Source of the DNA: an uncultured Victivallaceae bacterium
Lineage (GTDB): Bacteria; Verrucomicrobiota; Lentisphaeria; Victivallales; Victivallaceae
Direction: 5' to 3'
NCBI GenBank assembly: GCA_944392655.1
Contig: CALXXL010000001.1
Location: forward strand, 206,239 to 270,238
Length of the DNA: 64,000 bases
Part shown: positions 17,704-27,131 of the stretch, piece after piece
Layout: the number at the start of each line of letters is the position of its first letter
Position numbering within the stretch: position 1 is the stretch's first letter
Translations under genes and position numbers: made by a program
The notes under the pieces: generated by a model
Database searches by the model: none
Told to the model about the DNA's origin: nothing
What the model saw: only the letters and a program-made list of their open reading frames with translations

Positions 17704-18504
17704 ATGAAGTATGTGATTTTCAGTGACGTACACAGCAATCTGGAGGCGTTTCAGGCGATGCTGGAGGTATGTCGCAGAGAGGAAGCTGAAAAGTTCATTT
17801 GTCTTGGAGACATAGTTGGTTACAATGCCAGTCCGAAGGAGTGTCTGCACCTGTTATGGTCGCTTGATCTTATAGCGATGGTGCGTGGCAATCACGACGA
17901 ATATGTAGCGTTGGATGACATGGAGATGTCCGGGGTCAATCCCAATGCGCGTTTAGCGGTAATCTGGACTCGTTCGCAGCTTTCAGCGGAAGAGCGTGGT
18001 TGGCTTGGTGAATTGCCGTTGCGCAGTACGCTGCCCGGGTTGCCGATAACGATAGTGCATGCGACGCTGGATTCGCCGGACACGTGGGGATATGTATTTG
18101 ACGGACACCATGCGACGGACAACTTCTCATATCAGTTTACGCAGTTATGTTTCTGTGGTCACTCTCATGTACCGGTAGCGTTCCGGAAGAAGCCCATGAC
18201 GTTGGGAGACAAGAGTATAGAAGTCATAGACGGCTGGACGAAGAAGGATCGAGACCGTATGGATTTCAGTGAATCTGATTCATTGACGGTGGAAGTGGAA
18301 GCCGGTTATAAATATCTGTTCAACATCGGCAGTGTAGGTCAGCCGCGCAATCATGATCCCCGTGCGTCGTTCTGTATTTATGATGATATAGACCGTACGG
18401 TAACGCGTTACCGTGTTCCTTACGACATAGCCGGAGCGCAGGCGAAGATTCGTGCTGCTGGCTTGCCTGAGCGTTTAGCAGTGCGTCTGGAAAGCGGGAG
18501 TTAA
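17704..18504 (+). CDS. Calcineurin-like metallophosphoesterase (MJ0936/YfcE-type)
   Basis: This 266-residue protein carries the dinuclear metal-site blocks in order: DVHSN (residues ~8-12), GDIVGYN (~38-44), GNHDE (~61-65), a His in IVHATLDSP and GHSHVP near residue 155. This is the signature of the small prokaryotic metallophosphoesterases that act on phosphodiesters or phosphomonoesters. Residues 170-210 add a charged insertion. There is no signal peptide, so the enzyme is cytosolic. It starts 58 nt after rnpB and is followed 7 nt later by the GT9 gene, suggesting an operon. The substrate is unknown. Confidence 0.88.
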   Translation: MKYVIFSDVHSNLEAFQAMLEVCRREEAEKFICLGDIVGYNASPKECLHLLWSLDLIAMVRGNHDEYVALDDMEMSGVNPNARLAVIWTRSQLSAEERGWLGELPLRSTLPGLPITIVHATLDSPDTWGYVFDGHHATDNFSYQFTQLCFCGHSHVPVAFRKKPMTLGDKSIEVIDGWTKKDRDRMDFSESDSLTVEVEAGYKYLFNIGSVGQPRNHDPRASFCIYDDIDRTVTRYRVPYDIAGAQAKIRAAGLPERLAVRLESGS

Positions 18505-18511
18505 AAAAATC

Positions 18512-19630
18512 ATGAGCGGCGAAACGGAAGGAGTAGTGAGTCATCACGGGCGCAAACTGCGTCATGTGCGTCGTATTCTGGTGGTAAAGCCCAGCAGTAT
18601 GGGTGATGTGGTTCACACGTTCAAAGCGGTGCAGCTTCTGTCGGAGAACTATCCCAAAGCGGTGTTTGACTGGCTGATAGTGAATGATTTATCCGGGGTA
18701 TTGGATTACTCTCCGGTAGCGATAGCGGAAAAGATAATCTTTCCGCGTCGTGATCTTGGCCGGATAACGACGTTTCTGCCTGCGTTTTTCGGATTGCTGC
18801 GTGATTTGCGTTATCACCATTATGATCTGGTGGTAGATTTTCAGGGTTTGCTGCGCAGTGCGTTATTTGCGCGTATGACGCGTTGTCATCATGTGCTTGG
18901 TTTTGCTGATCCGCGTGAGAAAGCGGCGCGTAAATTCTACACCCGTTGTGGGGAGATATCAGAAAGTGCGGTGCATTCGATTGATCGCAATATGGATTTG
19001 GCGCGGACTTATTGTGTAGACATGGATTTAAAGGCGCCCTATCATGTTCCGAACAACCAGCACAATGCCAAGCTGGCGCAGCGCAAGTTGGAGCACCGTC
19101 ATTTAGAGAACAGGAAACTGTTGATATCGGTATTTCCCGGGGCGCGTTGGGCGAGCAAGACTTTTCCGGTGGAGCTGTTCATAAAATTGATTTGTGACAT
19201 ACATGAGCGTTATCCGGAAGCGGCGTTTCTGCTGATGGGTTCGTTGCATGAGAACAAAGCTGGAAGCCAGATATTGAAGCAGACTGGTAAATACGTGCAC
19301 AGTTTAATAGGAGCAACTAAGATAGGCGAGATGGTAGAGCTGTTGCGTCGTTCGGCTCTGGTAATAGGCAACGACAGTGGTCCGATGCACTTTGCGGCGG
19401 CTTTGAATGTTCCCGGCATAGCATTTTTCGGTGCAACGGATCCGGCGAAGACCGGTCCGGTATCGGAAGCGATAGAGGTATTTGAGCGTACAGATCTTCC
19501 GTGTCTGCACTGTTTAAAGCGGGAGTGTTCAGAGGCGGCGGAATTATGTCACAAACTGCCTTATGAAGAGGTACTGGCCAGTGCGTTAAAGAAATTGGAA
19601 TCCGGACATGCTGCTGAGGCGGCAGAATAA
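18512..19630 (+). CDS. Glycosyltransferase family 9 (heptosyltransferase-like)
   Basis: This is a 372-residue GT-B fold enzyme. The N-terminal RRILVVKPSSMGDVVHTFKAV block and the C-terminal VIGNDSGPMHFAAAL with FFGATDP are the classical GT9 (WaaC/WaaF) sugar-nucleotide binding features. Members transfer ADP-heptose to lipopolysaccharide inner core. Here it implies an LPS-type outer membrane, consistent with the LptF/G-type permease near 57 kb. I cannot tell WaaC from WaaF or from other GT9 enzymes. It lies 7 nt after the phosphoesterase gene and 10 nt before the exported protein gene. Confidence 0.88.
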   Translation: MSGETEGVVSHHGRKLRHVRRILVVKPSSMGDVVHTFKAVQLLSENYPKAVFDWLIVNDLSGVLDYSPVAIAEKIIFPRRDLGRITTFLPAFFGLLRDLRYHHYDLVVDFQGLLRSALFARMTRCHHVLGFADPREKAARKFYTRCGEISESAVHSIDRNMDLARTYCVDMDLKAPYHVPNNQHNAKLAQRKLEHRHLENRKLLISVFPGARWASKTFPVELFIKLICDIHERYPEAAFLLMGSLHENKAGSQILKQTGKYVHSLIGATKIGEMVELLRRSALVIGNDSGPMHFAAALNVPGIAFFGATDPAKTGPVSEAIEVFERTDLPCLHCLKRECSEAAELCHKLPYEEVLASALKKLESGHAAEAAE

Positions 19631-19640
19631 GGAGGGAAGA

Positions 19641-20483
19641 ATGGTTAAGAGATTTTTGCTGCCGTTATTTTTGCTGATATTGTCGTGTTTGCCTTTGACC
19701 TCCTACGGGCAGATCGGGGTAAAGCTGGAATTCAAGAAGCGGGCCTATTTGCAGTATGAGACAGTGGTGGCCAAAGTTACGTTGCGTAACGACAGTGGCA
19801 ATCCGATATTATTTGGGCAGGATGAGCAGCTGCGTGGAGATTTAAAATTCCACATACTTGACGGTAACAAGCGGACGGTTAGGGCGAAGGATCCGGATGT
19901 GCGGATACTTGAGAATGTGATGCTTCAGCCCGGGGAGACGCAGGAGGTGTTCATAGTGCTGAACAACTACTACAATATAGCTGGACTTGGCAATTACACT
20001 GCCACAGCGTATATAACGCATCCGTCATTGAACAGCGACTATGAATCATCACGTCAGAACTTTGAGGTATCGCAGGGTGTTACGGAGTGGTCGAAGAACG
20101 TGGGGCTGCCTTCGTTCATGCTTGACAGAGACAATCCTGAACAGGATGACACCCGTACGGTGAAGATAGTATCTTTAATGGATTACGGGCGTAAGAATCT
20201 CTATGTTACGGTGGAGGACAAGGATTACGTTTATTCGGTTCTGGCGCTGGGTGGAATTCTCGGGGAAGAGAAGTGCACGGCTGAGGTTGACAATCTTGGG
20301 CGGCTGCACATACTTGTACCGGTAGCGAGCAAGGAGTACCGTTATTTTGTGATTACATTGAATGGAGATGTAGACGAGGAAGCGAGTTATGTAGCGGTGA
20401 ATTCTGTGCCGGTACTGGCGCGGGATCCTCAATCTGCGCGGATATACATTGTTGGCGGCGATAAGATGGAGCTCAGGAAATAG
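19641..20483 (+). CDS. Exported beta-rich protein of unknown function
   Basis: This is a 280-residue protein with a clear Sec signal peptide (KR, hydrophobic LLPLFLLILSCLPLTS, cleavage near YGQ). The mature part begins with an Ig-like strand pattern (LEFKKRAYLQYETVVAKVTLRNDS) resembling intracellular-protease-inhibitor or alpha-2-macroglobulin MG-type domains. No catalytic motif is visible. I chose ATG 19641 because GGAGGG lies just upstream; a longer frame would start inside the GT9 gene. It is the last gene of the phosphoesterase-GT9 group and ends at a strong terminator. Confidence 0.75.
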   Translation: MVKRFLLPLFLLILSCLPLTSYGQIGVKLEFKKRAYLQYETVVAKVTLRNDSGNPILFGQDEQLRGDLKFHILDGNKRTVRAKDPDVRILENVMLQPGETQEVFIVLNNYYNIAGLGNYTATAYITHPSLNSDYESSRQNFEVSQGVTEWSKNVGLPSFMLDRDNPEQDDTRTVKIVSLMDYGRKNLYVTVEDKDYVYSVLALGGILGEEKCTAEVDNLGRLHILVPVASKEYRYFVITLNGDVDEEASYVAVNSVPVLARDPQSARIYIVGGDKMELRK

Positions 20484-20515
20484 AGTTCCTGTTTATGTAA
20501 TGATGATAAAAAGGA

Positions 20516-20544
20516 AGCCCTCTCTGTGGAGAGGGCTTTTTTTT
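20516..20544 (+). terminator. Intrinsic terminator
   Basis: A perfect 9-bp stem (agccctctc at 20516-20524 with gagagggct at 20529-20537), a 4-nt loop and an uninterrupted T run. It ends the plus-strand unit that starts before 17.7 kb. Confidence 0.93.
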
Positions 20545-20604
20545 GTATGTGTGTTATAAGGATAAGAAACAGCTCACCGGTTATTCCGGTGAAGCAGTTA
20601 TTAT

Positions 20605-22779
20605 TCAGAGGTTCTTGAATGATACATTCTCATCGGTTTTAACGCTGACGATTCTTGAGATATTCAATCTTTTTATTTCGAATTTGAGATGACTTTTACC
20701 CTGACACAATTCGTTCATCTGTTTAATGGAGAATACGGGGGTATCATCTACTTTAGTAATAATCTCATATGGTTTCATGCCTGCGACGGCGGCTTTGCTG
20801 CCTGATTTTACTCTGGCGATAACGACGCCGGGGTCGTTGTCTGCCATTTTCAGGTAGTGGCGAACCTCGCTGGTGAGATTAGCGATAGTGATGCCTAGAG
20901 CGTTGCTTACCATTCTCGGGGTATTGAAGAAGGACTCCGGAGCGGCTTCAACGGTCATTTGTGCGCTGCAATTTTCGGCGTTGCGGATATAGTTAAGTGT
21001 ATATCCGGATCCGATACCGTAGGCGGATAGGATATTATTGAGTTTATCGTTATAATCGGGCCATGGCATGGGTATTTCGTCGTAGTAATTTTCCGGGATC
21101 TGGTCATAATACTCCCATGGGAATCCGAAGTTGTAGGTATAGAAATCATTGCTGGTCAGCTCAATTGGAGTCGGGTTGCTATCCGGGATGATACTTATGA
21201 GTACGTCGCCGGGTTCTATGCCGGCTTTTTCGGCGGGAGAGCCGGGCATAATAGCAGTAACGATCAATCCTTTTTCGCCGTTTTCAGTAAGGTGTGATAT
21301 TCCCTGAGAGTATGCCAACTCTTCATCCATGGACTGATACTGAACGCCGAGCCATCCGATCGCCAATATCTGATCTTTTTTTGGTGCGTAGTCCGGGTTG
21401 AACTGGTTCAATTGCGGTACGAGTTTATTTGCGGCGATATTGAAATACTTGCCGGGATTATTTTTTTCGCGCAGATTAAGAGCGGCGAAGCATATTTTAC
21501 CGTCAGCGGAAAATACGAGTTCCTGTTCTTCTTCCGGGAAGAAAGTTGGATATATCATATCATCGCGGCTGACAGTTCCGTCCTTTCTGGATGGCATGAT
21601 CTGAAATTCCATACGGTTGTCCATGGGGTGGGTGATAACGGTATAGAGGAGTTGTTCTTCGATAAGTTCCGGATTCTGCAAATTAAACTGGATACCTTTT
21701 GTTTGGAGAGGTTCTTCCGGTTTAATGATAATTGCGCCGTATTTTTTGAGTGATCCGACATATTCAGCTTTAATGGTATTGCCGTTATAGTTGATCCAGA
21801 ACTCCTGAATCCGGTTGCTGTCGGCGATGCTCATCATCTCCGGAACGAACAGCTCTCCGGAGTTGAGTATAAGTGCAAAAGTTTTAATTTCGTCATCTTT
21901 GCGATCTGCCCATAGATTATTTGCGGATGTAGTTTTTGGCAGAGGAGTCAATTTTATTCTTACAGGCACGGTGTTATCATGCAGTTCACTGGCGATTTTG
22001 CTGATATTATCGCGGTACTGCTGAATGGATATACTTTCCCATGCGGCGGGATCATGCCGCCATTTTTCGAGGCTGTCCACCTCAATATCTGAATCGATGG
22101 TGATGCCTACGGGTTGTCCGTCACTGTTTACGATCATCGACAATGGTGGAACCGGGATCATATACTCCATTTTTCCGCCGACTTTAACTGCGGCTGCGGT
22201 AGAGAAAGGCGTTATTCCGGCAATGCGTTTTCCCTGTTCAATTCCGGCGAACATGGTAAAGAGCTGGTCATTTTCGTTTGCGTCCTTGAATTCCACCGGT
22301 TTCAAATTGTCATCAATAGACGATTCAGCAACAACCGCCACGGCGTTTTCTCCGGGATAGAACGCGGTTATATTGGCGGGGATATTTTTCCCGTCGGCAG
22401 TGACGATGGAAATTTTGGCGATATTATCCTCTGGAATAAGCAGATTTCTGGATATAACGGTCTTATCATCCAGAGCGATACCGGGGATAAAGAAGGAGTT
22501 ATTCTCCTGAATCAGTTTATCGGTATTGAGTTTATGTATTTTGCCGCATATCCGGCAGAAGAACCCCGGGCTGTTGGGTTTGTAGCCGGTTTTTCCCGGT
22601 TTGAACTTGTATTTTACAGAAACCAGGCGGTTGTTGTACATGGAAGAAAGCTGGGGAGCGATGGTGGAAATAGTGATTTTATCCTGCTCTTTCTGCTCTT
22701 CATGAGTGCTATCCTGTGCGAATACCGGGAACACCGCGATAGCGGTGGCGGAGAAAACGGTCAAGAAATTTTTCAACAT
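20605..22779 (-). CDS. PDZ-domain protein with degenerate trypsin-like domain (inactive HtrA paralogue)
   Basis: This 724-residue exported protein has a signal peptide (hydrophobic FLTVFSATAIAVFPVFAQ). Residues ~40-470 show repeated trypsin-like beta patterns, for example FIPGIALDDKTVISRNLL, but the positions where HtrA proteases have the catalytic His and GNSGGP Ser lack them. Two PDZ domains follow: one around GSPAEKAGIEPGDVLISI and a C-terminal one around GSKAAVAGMKPYEIITKV. Two cysteine pairs (CRICGK) lie near the N-terminus. I start at ATG 22779, after GAAAGG and just downstream of the htrA stop. It probably works as a chaperone, adaptor or regulator of the adjacent active protease. Confidence 0.72.
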   Translation of the reverse strand: MLKNFLTVFSATAIAVFPVFAQDSTHEEQKEQDKITISTIAPQLSSMYNNRLVSVKYKFKPGKTGYKPNSPGFFCRICGKIHKLNTDKLIQENNSFFIPGIALDDKTVISRNLLIPEDNIAKISIVTADGKNIPANITAFYPGENAVAVVAESSIDDNLKPVEFKDANENDQLFTMFAGIEQGKRIAGITPFSTAAAVKVGGKMEYMIPVPPLSMIVNSDGQPVGITIDSDIEVDSLEKWRHDPAAWESISIQQYRDNISKIASELHDNTVPVRIKLTPLPKTTSANNLWADRKDDEIKTFALILNSGELFVPEMMSIADSNRIQEFWINYNGNTIKAEYVGSLKKYGAIIIKPEEPLQTKGIQFNLQNPELIEEQLLYTVITHPMDNRMEFQIMPSRKDGTVSRDDMIYPTFFPEEEQELVFSADGKICFAALNLREKNNPGKYFNIAANKLVPQLNQFNPDYAPKKDQILAIGWLGVQYQSMDEELAYSQGISHLTENGEKGLIVTAIMPGSPAEKAGIEPGDVLISIIPDSNPTPIELTSNDFYTYNFGFPWEYYDQIPENYYDEIPMPWPDYNDKLNNILSAYGIGSGYTLNYIRNAENCSAQMTVEAAPESFFNTPRMVSNALGITIANLTSEVRHYLKMADNDPGVVIARVKSGSKAAVAGMKPYEIITKVDDTPVFSIKQMNELCQGKSHLKFEIKRLNISRIVSVKTDENVSFKNL

Positions 22780-22798
22780 ATTATAAAAGCCTTTCAAA

Positions 22799-24148
22799 TC
22801 ATTTTTTATTGGTATCTCTGGAGAAGTCGAGCGCGACATAGTATATGGAGCCGTTGCGCTGAATCATAAACAGTGCATTGGATTTGCGGTTGATATTTTC
22901 CACTGCGTCGTCATAAACTGCTTTAAGTTCGTCGAGGGATTTAACTGGTTTATGATTGATTTCCATAATGATATCGCCATTCTGGAGGCCGGAATATGCG
23001 GCGTTGCCGCTGCTGTCGATACCGTATATAAAGATGCCGTTTGGCGAGTAGAAGAAGAGGAATGGATTTTCGAACCGGTTGATGGTTTTTGCAGTAAATC
23101 CCCAGCGTTCCAGAATCAGTTCATTGCCTTCTACTCTGCCTTTAGGCTGTGGTGTAACGGTGATGGTTATATTTTCATTATCTCTTATTACGTCGAAATT
23201 AATCTCCTGATCAAACGGCATCATGCCGAGTTTGCGTCTCAGTTCGGGCATATCTTCGCTGTTTTTGATGGTCACCGGCTGTCCGTTAACGCTGACGATG
23301 CGGTCGTATGGCTGAAATCCGGCTTTTTGCGCGGGGCTGTCCTGCTGCGTATCTGATACGATTACGCCGGAGTCGAAATCGAAATAGATATTCTGGTCGA
23401 AGTCGTTAAGCGGCTGGAGTTCCAGTCCGAGCCATGCCCAGTTTGCCTTGCCGTACTCGCGCAGGCGCGGCAGAATATCTTTTATAGTTGGTGCAGGTAT
23501 AGCGAATCCGAGTTTATCCGCGCCAAGGGTATTGATTCCCACAACTCTGCCTTCGGTATTGACGAGTGGGCCGCCGGAGTTACCGGGTGATATTGCTGCG
23601 TCGGTCTGATACCAGAGGGAGTATTCGCTGGACTCCGGCAGATATCGTGTAGCGCACGATATGATACCGAGCGAAACGGAGCGGTTCAGACCCCATGGTG
23701 CGCCCATAGCCATAACGAAGTCGCCTTCCTGAACGGGTTTATCGGTGAACTCCGCATAAGGCAGAGGCGGATTATCTTCCGGAATTTTGAGCTGCAACAG
23801 CGCCAGGTCGATATCTTTATCGAAGCCGATGATCTCGGCGTCGTATGCTTCAGCGTTGTTGAGCAGACATCTTATAGAGCTTGCCTTATCGGCAACGTGG
23901 AAATTGGTAAGCACCTCTCCGTCCGGCGAGATAATAACGCCGGAACCGCGTACAGCGTTGGCCTTGTCGGTACCGGACTCGGTATTGGCGGCTATGGCGT
24001 GGATATACACCACGGCCGGGAATACTTTGCTGTTGGCCTCTTTAACGATAGCGCGGAAATCGTTTTCGATGCGGGTCGGATTATCCGTAGTTGCGCATCC
24101 GGCGGCAGCGGTGGCGAGCAGAATGGCTAAAAATCTTAACTTCATCAA
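22799..24148 (-). CDS. HtrA/DegP-type serine protease lipoprotein
   Basis: This 449-residue envelope protease has a lipobox AAGC with Cys18, so it is anchored rather than free in the periplasm. The catalytic triad is complete: His84 in TNFHVA, Asp114 in DIDLALL and Ser191 in GNSGGP. Two PDZ domains follow, one around DSPAQKAGFQPYDRIVSV and one around SGNAAYSGLQNGDIIMEI. It degrades or refolds misfolded envelope proteins. It lies 19 nt upstream of a paralogue that lacks the triad, and both are probably co-transcribed from the promoter at 24195-24223. I leave the gene symbol blank because DegP, DegQ and DegS cannot be separated. Confidence 0.92.
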   Translation of the reverse strand: MMKLRFLAILLATAAAGCATTDNPTRIENDFRAIVKEANSKVFPAVVYIHAIAANTESGTDKANAVRGSGVIISPDGEVLTNFHVADKASSIRCLLNNAEAYDAEIIGFDKDIDLALLQLKIPEDNPPLPYAEFTDKPVQEGDFVMAMGAPWGLNRSVSLGIISCATRYLPESSEYSLWYQTDAAISPGNSGGPLVNTEGRVVGINTLGADKLGFAIPAPTIKDILPRLREYGKANWAWLGLELQPLNDFDQNIYFDFDSGVIVSDTQQDSPAQKAGFQPYDRIVSVNGQPVTIKNSEDMPELRRKLGMMPFDQEINFDVIRDNENITITVTPQPKGRVEGNELILERWGFTAKTINRFENPFLFFYSPNGIFIYGIDSSGNAAYSGLQNGDIIMEINHKPVKSLDELKAVYDDAVENINRKSNALFMIQRNGSIYYVALDFSRDTNKK

Positions 24149-24194
24149 GCGTCTCCTCAGAATTTAGTGATATATTATGACATTTATATCATTA

Positions 24195-24223
24195 AAGATA
24201 GATTAATTCCTCAGCAAAGTCAA
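24195..24223 (-). promoter_or_regulatory. Putative htrA promoter
   Basis: On the minus strand, TTGACT (24218-24223) and TATCTT (24195-24200) are separated by 17 nt, about 47 nt upstream of the htrA ATG. Confidence 0.55.
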
Positions 24224-24239
24224 TATGTATCCGGATAAA

Positions 24240-24274
24240 AAAGACAAAAACCCGGAGGGGGGCAACTCCGGGTT
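24240..24274 (-). terminator. Intrinsic terminator of the four-gene cassette
   Basis: A 9-bp stem (aacccggag 24249-24257 with ctccgggtt 24266-24274) is followed, on the minus strand only, by a T-rich tract. It terminates the gene ending at 24291. Confidence 0.88.
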
Positions 24275-24290
24275 GGCAGGAGCCGTTTTT

Positions 24291-25712
24291 TTACCGTTTT
24301 GATTCCAGAATGATACCGGATATTACAGCTGCTCCGGGTATGCTGTCATTGTCGCCGCCGTATTGGCGGTGTATAGAGAGGGTGCCGGTTACGGGTTCCG
24401 GCAGGTCGATACACTGGATTGCGGGGGTATTGGCAATCGTGATTACGGCGGAGTGTATAATGGCGTTGCGGTTGCGGATTTGAATGGCTATGGTGCCTGA
24501 GCTCTCCTCTTCGGCGGCGATTTGTATTTTTATGCGGATGATATTTTCGGCGAATGCGGTCAGGTATGCGACGGGGGTATTCTGATCGAGTCTGGAGAAG
24601 AATCCGCGGCTGGAGTTATAGAATACCGGTACTGCGTCGGCTGGGGTAATGATATTTGGCATAGTTGCGCCGCCGCCGAATTTCAGTCGCCATACGCCTT
24701 CCGGCGGTTCTTCGAGGGCGGAGAAATCGACGGACAAAGACTCTGTTTTCCACTGTATTTTGATATTCTGATTGGCGGAAGAAAGGATGCCTTCCGGGGT
24801 GAATAGCTGAACGGTCGGCTGACCGTCAAGTTTGAGCTGTGCGGTATCCAGATTAAAGATGCCCTCATTGAGATTGGCGGTATCGACTTCAACGTCGTTC
24901 ACAGGCTGGGCAGGTTCTCCTTTAATGGCGTTGAGGAAATCTGCGGTGGAGCCGGAGTTGCCCTGAGCCAGCCATATATCGTATGCGCTCATGCCGTTAA
25001 AGAGTTCGATCCACGGCGACCACTCGGCGTTGTTGACTGCCCGGCTGCGGAAGCGGATAAAATTGTCATTACTCCGTCTTGCAGAGGATACGGAGCTGCC
25101 GTCCGGATCCGGGGCGAACTGTATTTCGGCGGCGGCGGCGAGCAGGGCGGCGATCTGATTAGCGTCGAGGAAGTCGCGGCTGAGCTGTTGCGGCGGAAAA
25201 TCTTGAAGTGACGGCCGGTTGTATGCGTAGAACTGGCAGAGGGCGAGTACGGAACACTCCGTGCAACCGGGAGGGGTAGCGGTAATAACCATCTGGCATA
25301 TTCTGTTTTGTTTACCGGTCAAAGCGTCGGCGAAGTTGATATTTCCGGTTGTTATACGGAAAGAGAGTTCACCGTTTTCGGGGTTGGCGGTGCTGTTATC
25401 GAGCCAGTCGCCGGGGAGGTTAACGCAGTTGTCATTGGGGTCATCCGGATTATTCTGAGCGAGGAAGAGGAGACTTTCGGATTGATATCCGGTATCGCCG
25501 AAGCAGGAGAACGCCGCATGGGGGTTAAGCTGTACTGCATTGGTTTCCGGGATAGCCTCTGAGCTGTCGACCTGCATAAATTTTGCGCATATTATCACGG
25601 TTTCGTCATATATAAGGCGTACGAGTCCGCTGTTTTTGACGACTTTGCCGCCGGAGTCGATCTGTTCGCCTTTTTCGTTAAAAAACATCTCTATTTTGCG
25701 GAAGCTGTTCAT
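24291..25712 (-). CDS. Unknown protein with phage-tail-like segment (cassette gene 4)
   Basis: This 473-residue protein has no signal peptide. Residues ~235-265 (SAYDIWLAQGNSGS followed by TADFLNAIKG) match a short module often seen in phage tail-fibre and collagen-like structural proteins. The remaining parts are beta-rich, with a cysteine cluster near residues 150-165 (CQMVITATPPGCTECSVLALC). The C-terminal third looks like a jelly-roll or carbohydrate-binding-type beta domain, although this is only pattern reading. It is the last of four consecutive minus-strand genes and is closed by a terminator. I do not recognise a function beyond probable structural or surface binding. Confidence 0.6.
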   Translation of the reverse strand: MNSFRKIEMFFNEKGEQIDSGGKVVKNSGLVRLIYDETVIICAKFMQVDSSEAIPETNAVQLNPHAAFSCFGDTGYQSESLLFLAQNNPDDPNDNCVNLPGDWLDNSTANPENGELSFRITTGNINFADALTGKQNRICQMVITATPPGCTECSVLALCQFYAYNRPSLQDFPPQQLSRDFLDANQIAALLAAAAEIQFAPDPDGSSVSSARRSNDNFIRFRSRAVNNAEWSPWIELFNGMSAYDIWLAQGNSGSTADFLNAIKGEPAQPVNDVEVDTANLNEGIFNLDTAQLKLDGQPTVQLFTPEGILSSANQNIKIQWKTESLSVDFSALEEPPEGVWRLKFGGGATMPNIITPADAVPVFYNSSRGFFSRLDQNTPVAYLTAFAENIIRIKIQIAAEEESSGTIAIQIRNRNAIIHSAVITIANTPAIQCIDLPEPVTGTLSIHRQYGGDNDSIPGAAVISGIILESKR

Positions 25713-25734
25713 AAGTATAATCTCCTGAAAAATT

Positions 25735-26619
25735 TTAATTTATATTTAATTCCGGCCATGGGTTGTATATGCTGAATCCTCCCGGTCTGTCGTAACAGTA
25801 TACCGGGTTCATCTGAAGGTATATATCGTAGATTTCGTTGTCCTGGGGTTTAATAATTTCCAGTTCGGCGCGCTGTTCTTCGGTTATAATGGCATGAACT
25901 GCCGGATCATCTCCGGTATAATGCAGGAGATAGCTTTTCTCCGGTTCTTTAATGGGGCCGAACGGGTGAAAATTGCCGTAACTTACATCGTGTAAAAATA
26001 TTTTGCTGAAGAAAGCGATATTAAAATGGATCATATCATAATTTTTAACTTCGAAAGTCGAGAGCCATATTCTTATATTGTACCTCTCTTGCCGGCCAGC
26101 CATATAGAATCTGGATGGACTCAGGCTGTCATTTACCGGTTCGCCGCTGCGCACCGCCTGACAACACTCTTCGAACGAAGCGGTTCCCTCCAGTCCATAT
26201 CTTCTTGTCCCGGTAAAATTACCCGTATTGGCGTTAAAAGTTCTTCTTCTCCATCTCATTGCATCGAGGAGCAGTTGTCTCTGATATGCCCACATGGGGT
26301 CGAACAGCCGTTTAAACGGCTGTTTAAAATATACCGGTTCCATATTATAATGAGCCAGAACCTCATTGGCATAGAAAGATGAATACGGTATAGTGGTGGA
26401 GTTCTCCTGACGCAGGAACGGGTTGAGATAGCTGGTATCGTCGAGCCGTTCGAGATTGTTCATCAAATTGATCGCCTCCTGCATGGTAATTTTAGTTCCC
26501 TGCGGACACAGAGGCCGGGTTATACCCCGGCGTTCCATAAAGGCCTGAACAAGTTCTTCGAGGACGAGGTCATATCTGGTAAATCTGATCGCCTCCAGTC
26601 CGAAATATTTCCAAGCCAT
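25735..26619 (-). CDS. Unknown protein (cassette gene 3)
   Basis: This 294-residue protein is rich in Arg, Tyr and Trp with no signal peptide or recognised motif. I chose ATG 26617-26619 because it starts 2 nt after the stop of the upstream gene, with GGTGGTGA as ribosome-binding context; a longer frame would run into that gene. The N-terminal half is helical (EELVQAFMERRG; QEAINLMNNLERLD), and the C-terminal half alternates charged loops and strands. It may be a structural or scaffolding component together with its neighbours, but nothing in the sequence proves this. Confidence 0.55.
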   Translation of the reverse strand: MAWKYFGLEAIRFTRYDLVLEELVQAFMERRGITRPLCPQGTKITMQEAINLMNNLERLDDTSYLNPFLRQENSTTIPYSSFYANEVLAHYNMEPVYFKQPFKRLFDPMWAYQRQLLLDAMRWRRRTFNANTGNFTGTRRYGLEGTASFEECCQAVRSGEPVNDSLSPSRFYMAGRQERYNIRIWLSTFEVKNYDMIHFNIAFFSKIFLHDVSYGNFHPFGPIKEPEKSYLLHYTGDDPAVHAIITEEQRAELEIIKPQDNEIYDIYLQMNPVYCYDRPGGFSIYNPWPELNIN

Positions 26620-26621
26620 AT

Positions 26622-27125
26622 TCACCACCATCTGTAATTGATATTGACGTCTCCGCCCTTCCACACCTGGATAATCGCGCCGCCGTCGGAGCATAAGACT
26701 TTAGCGAGTAAAATCCACTCTTCGTCCGGATTCCCCGGAATATCCTCATCCAGTGAGGCGGGATAAAATTCTGCGAACAGGCTTTTGCTTTCTGTGTCAT
26801 AATAGATATGCAGATAGATATCGCACTCATTGAGGGGCAGTTTTGTCTCCGGTACTTTTATAACTCTGTAGTTAAACATTTTTATCTCGCCGGCCTTTCC
26901 ATTGCTCTCCTGATATGTCAGGTCGGTGATCAGGATTTCCGGTGGTTGACTGCTGTCGGCGCCGGAGAGGATAACGGAGAATGGTCCGCGATATGCGCCG
27001 TATACGGCGGAAGGCTGATTTTTTATATGTATAACAGATCCGTAAAAAGAGCTTGTTATCTCCACATCTTTTCCCGGTCGCAGCCGGAGCTGCTGCAACT
27101 CCCGGTACAGGTTATTGCTGCTCAT
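26622..27125 (-). CDS. Unknown small beta-rich protein (cassette gene 2)
   Basis: This 167-residue protein has no signal sequence. Alternating hydrophobic strands and several Trp/Tyr residues at the C-terminus (VWKGGDVNINYRWW) suggest a compact beta fold. Its stop is 2 nt before the next start and its start is 6 nt from the stop of the upstream gene, so translation is probably coupled across the cassette. No family is recognised. Confidence 0.55.
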   Translation of the reverse strand: MSSNNLYRELQQLRLRPGKDVEITSSFYGSVIHIKNQPSAVYGAYRGPFSVILSGADSSQPPEILITDLTYQESNGKAGEIKMFNYRVIKVPETKLPLNECDIYLHIYYDTESKSLFAEFYPASLDEDIPGNPDEEWILLAKVLCSDGGAIIQVWKGGDVNINYRWW

Positions 27126-27131
27126 AATCTA

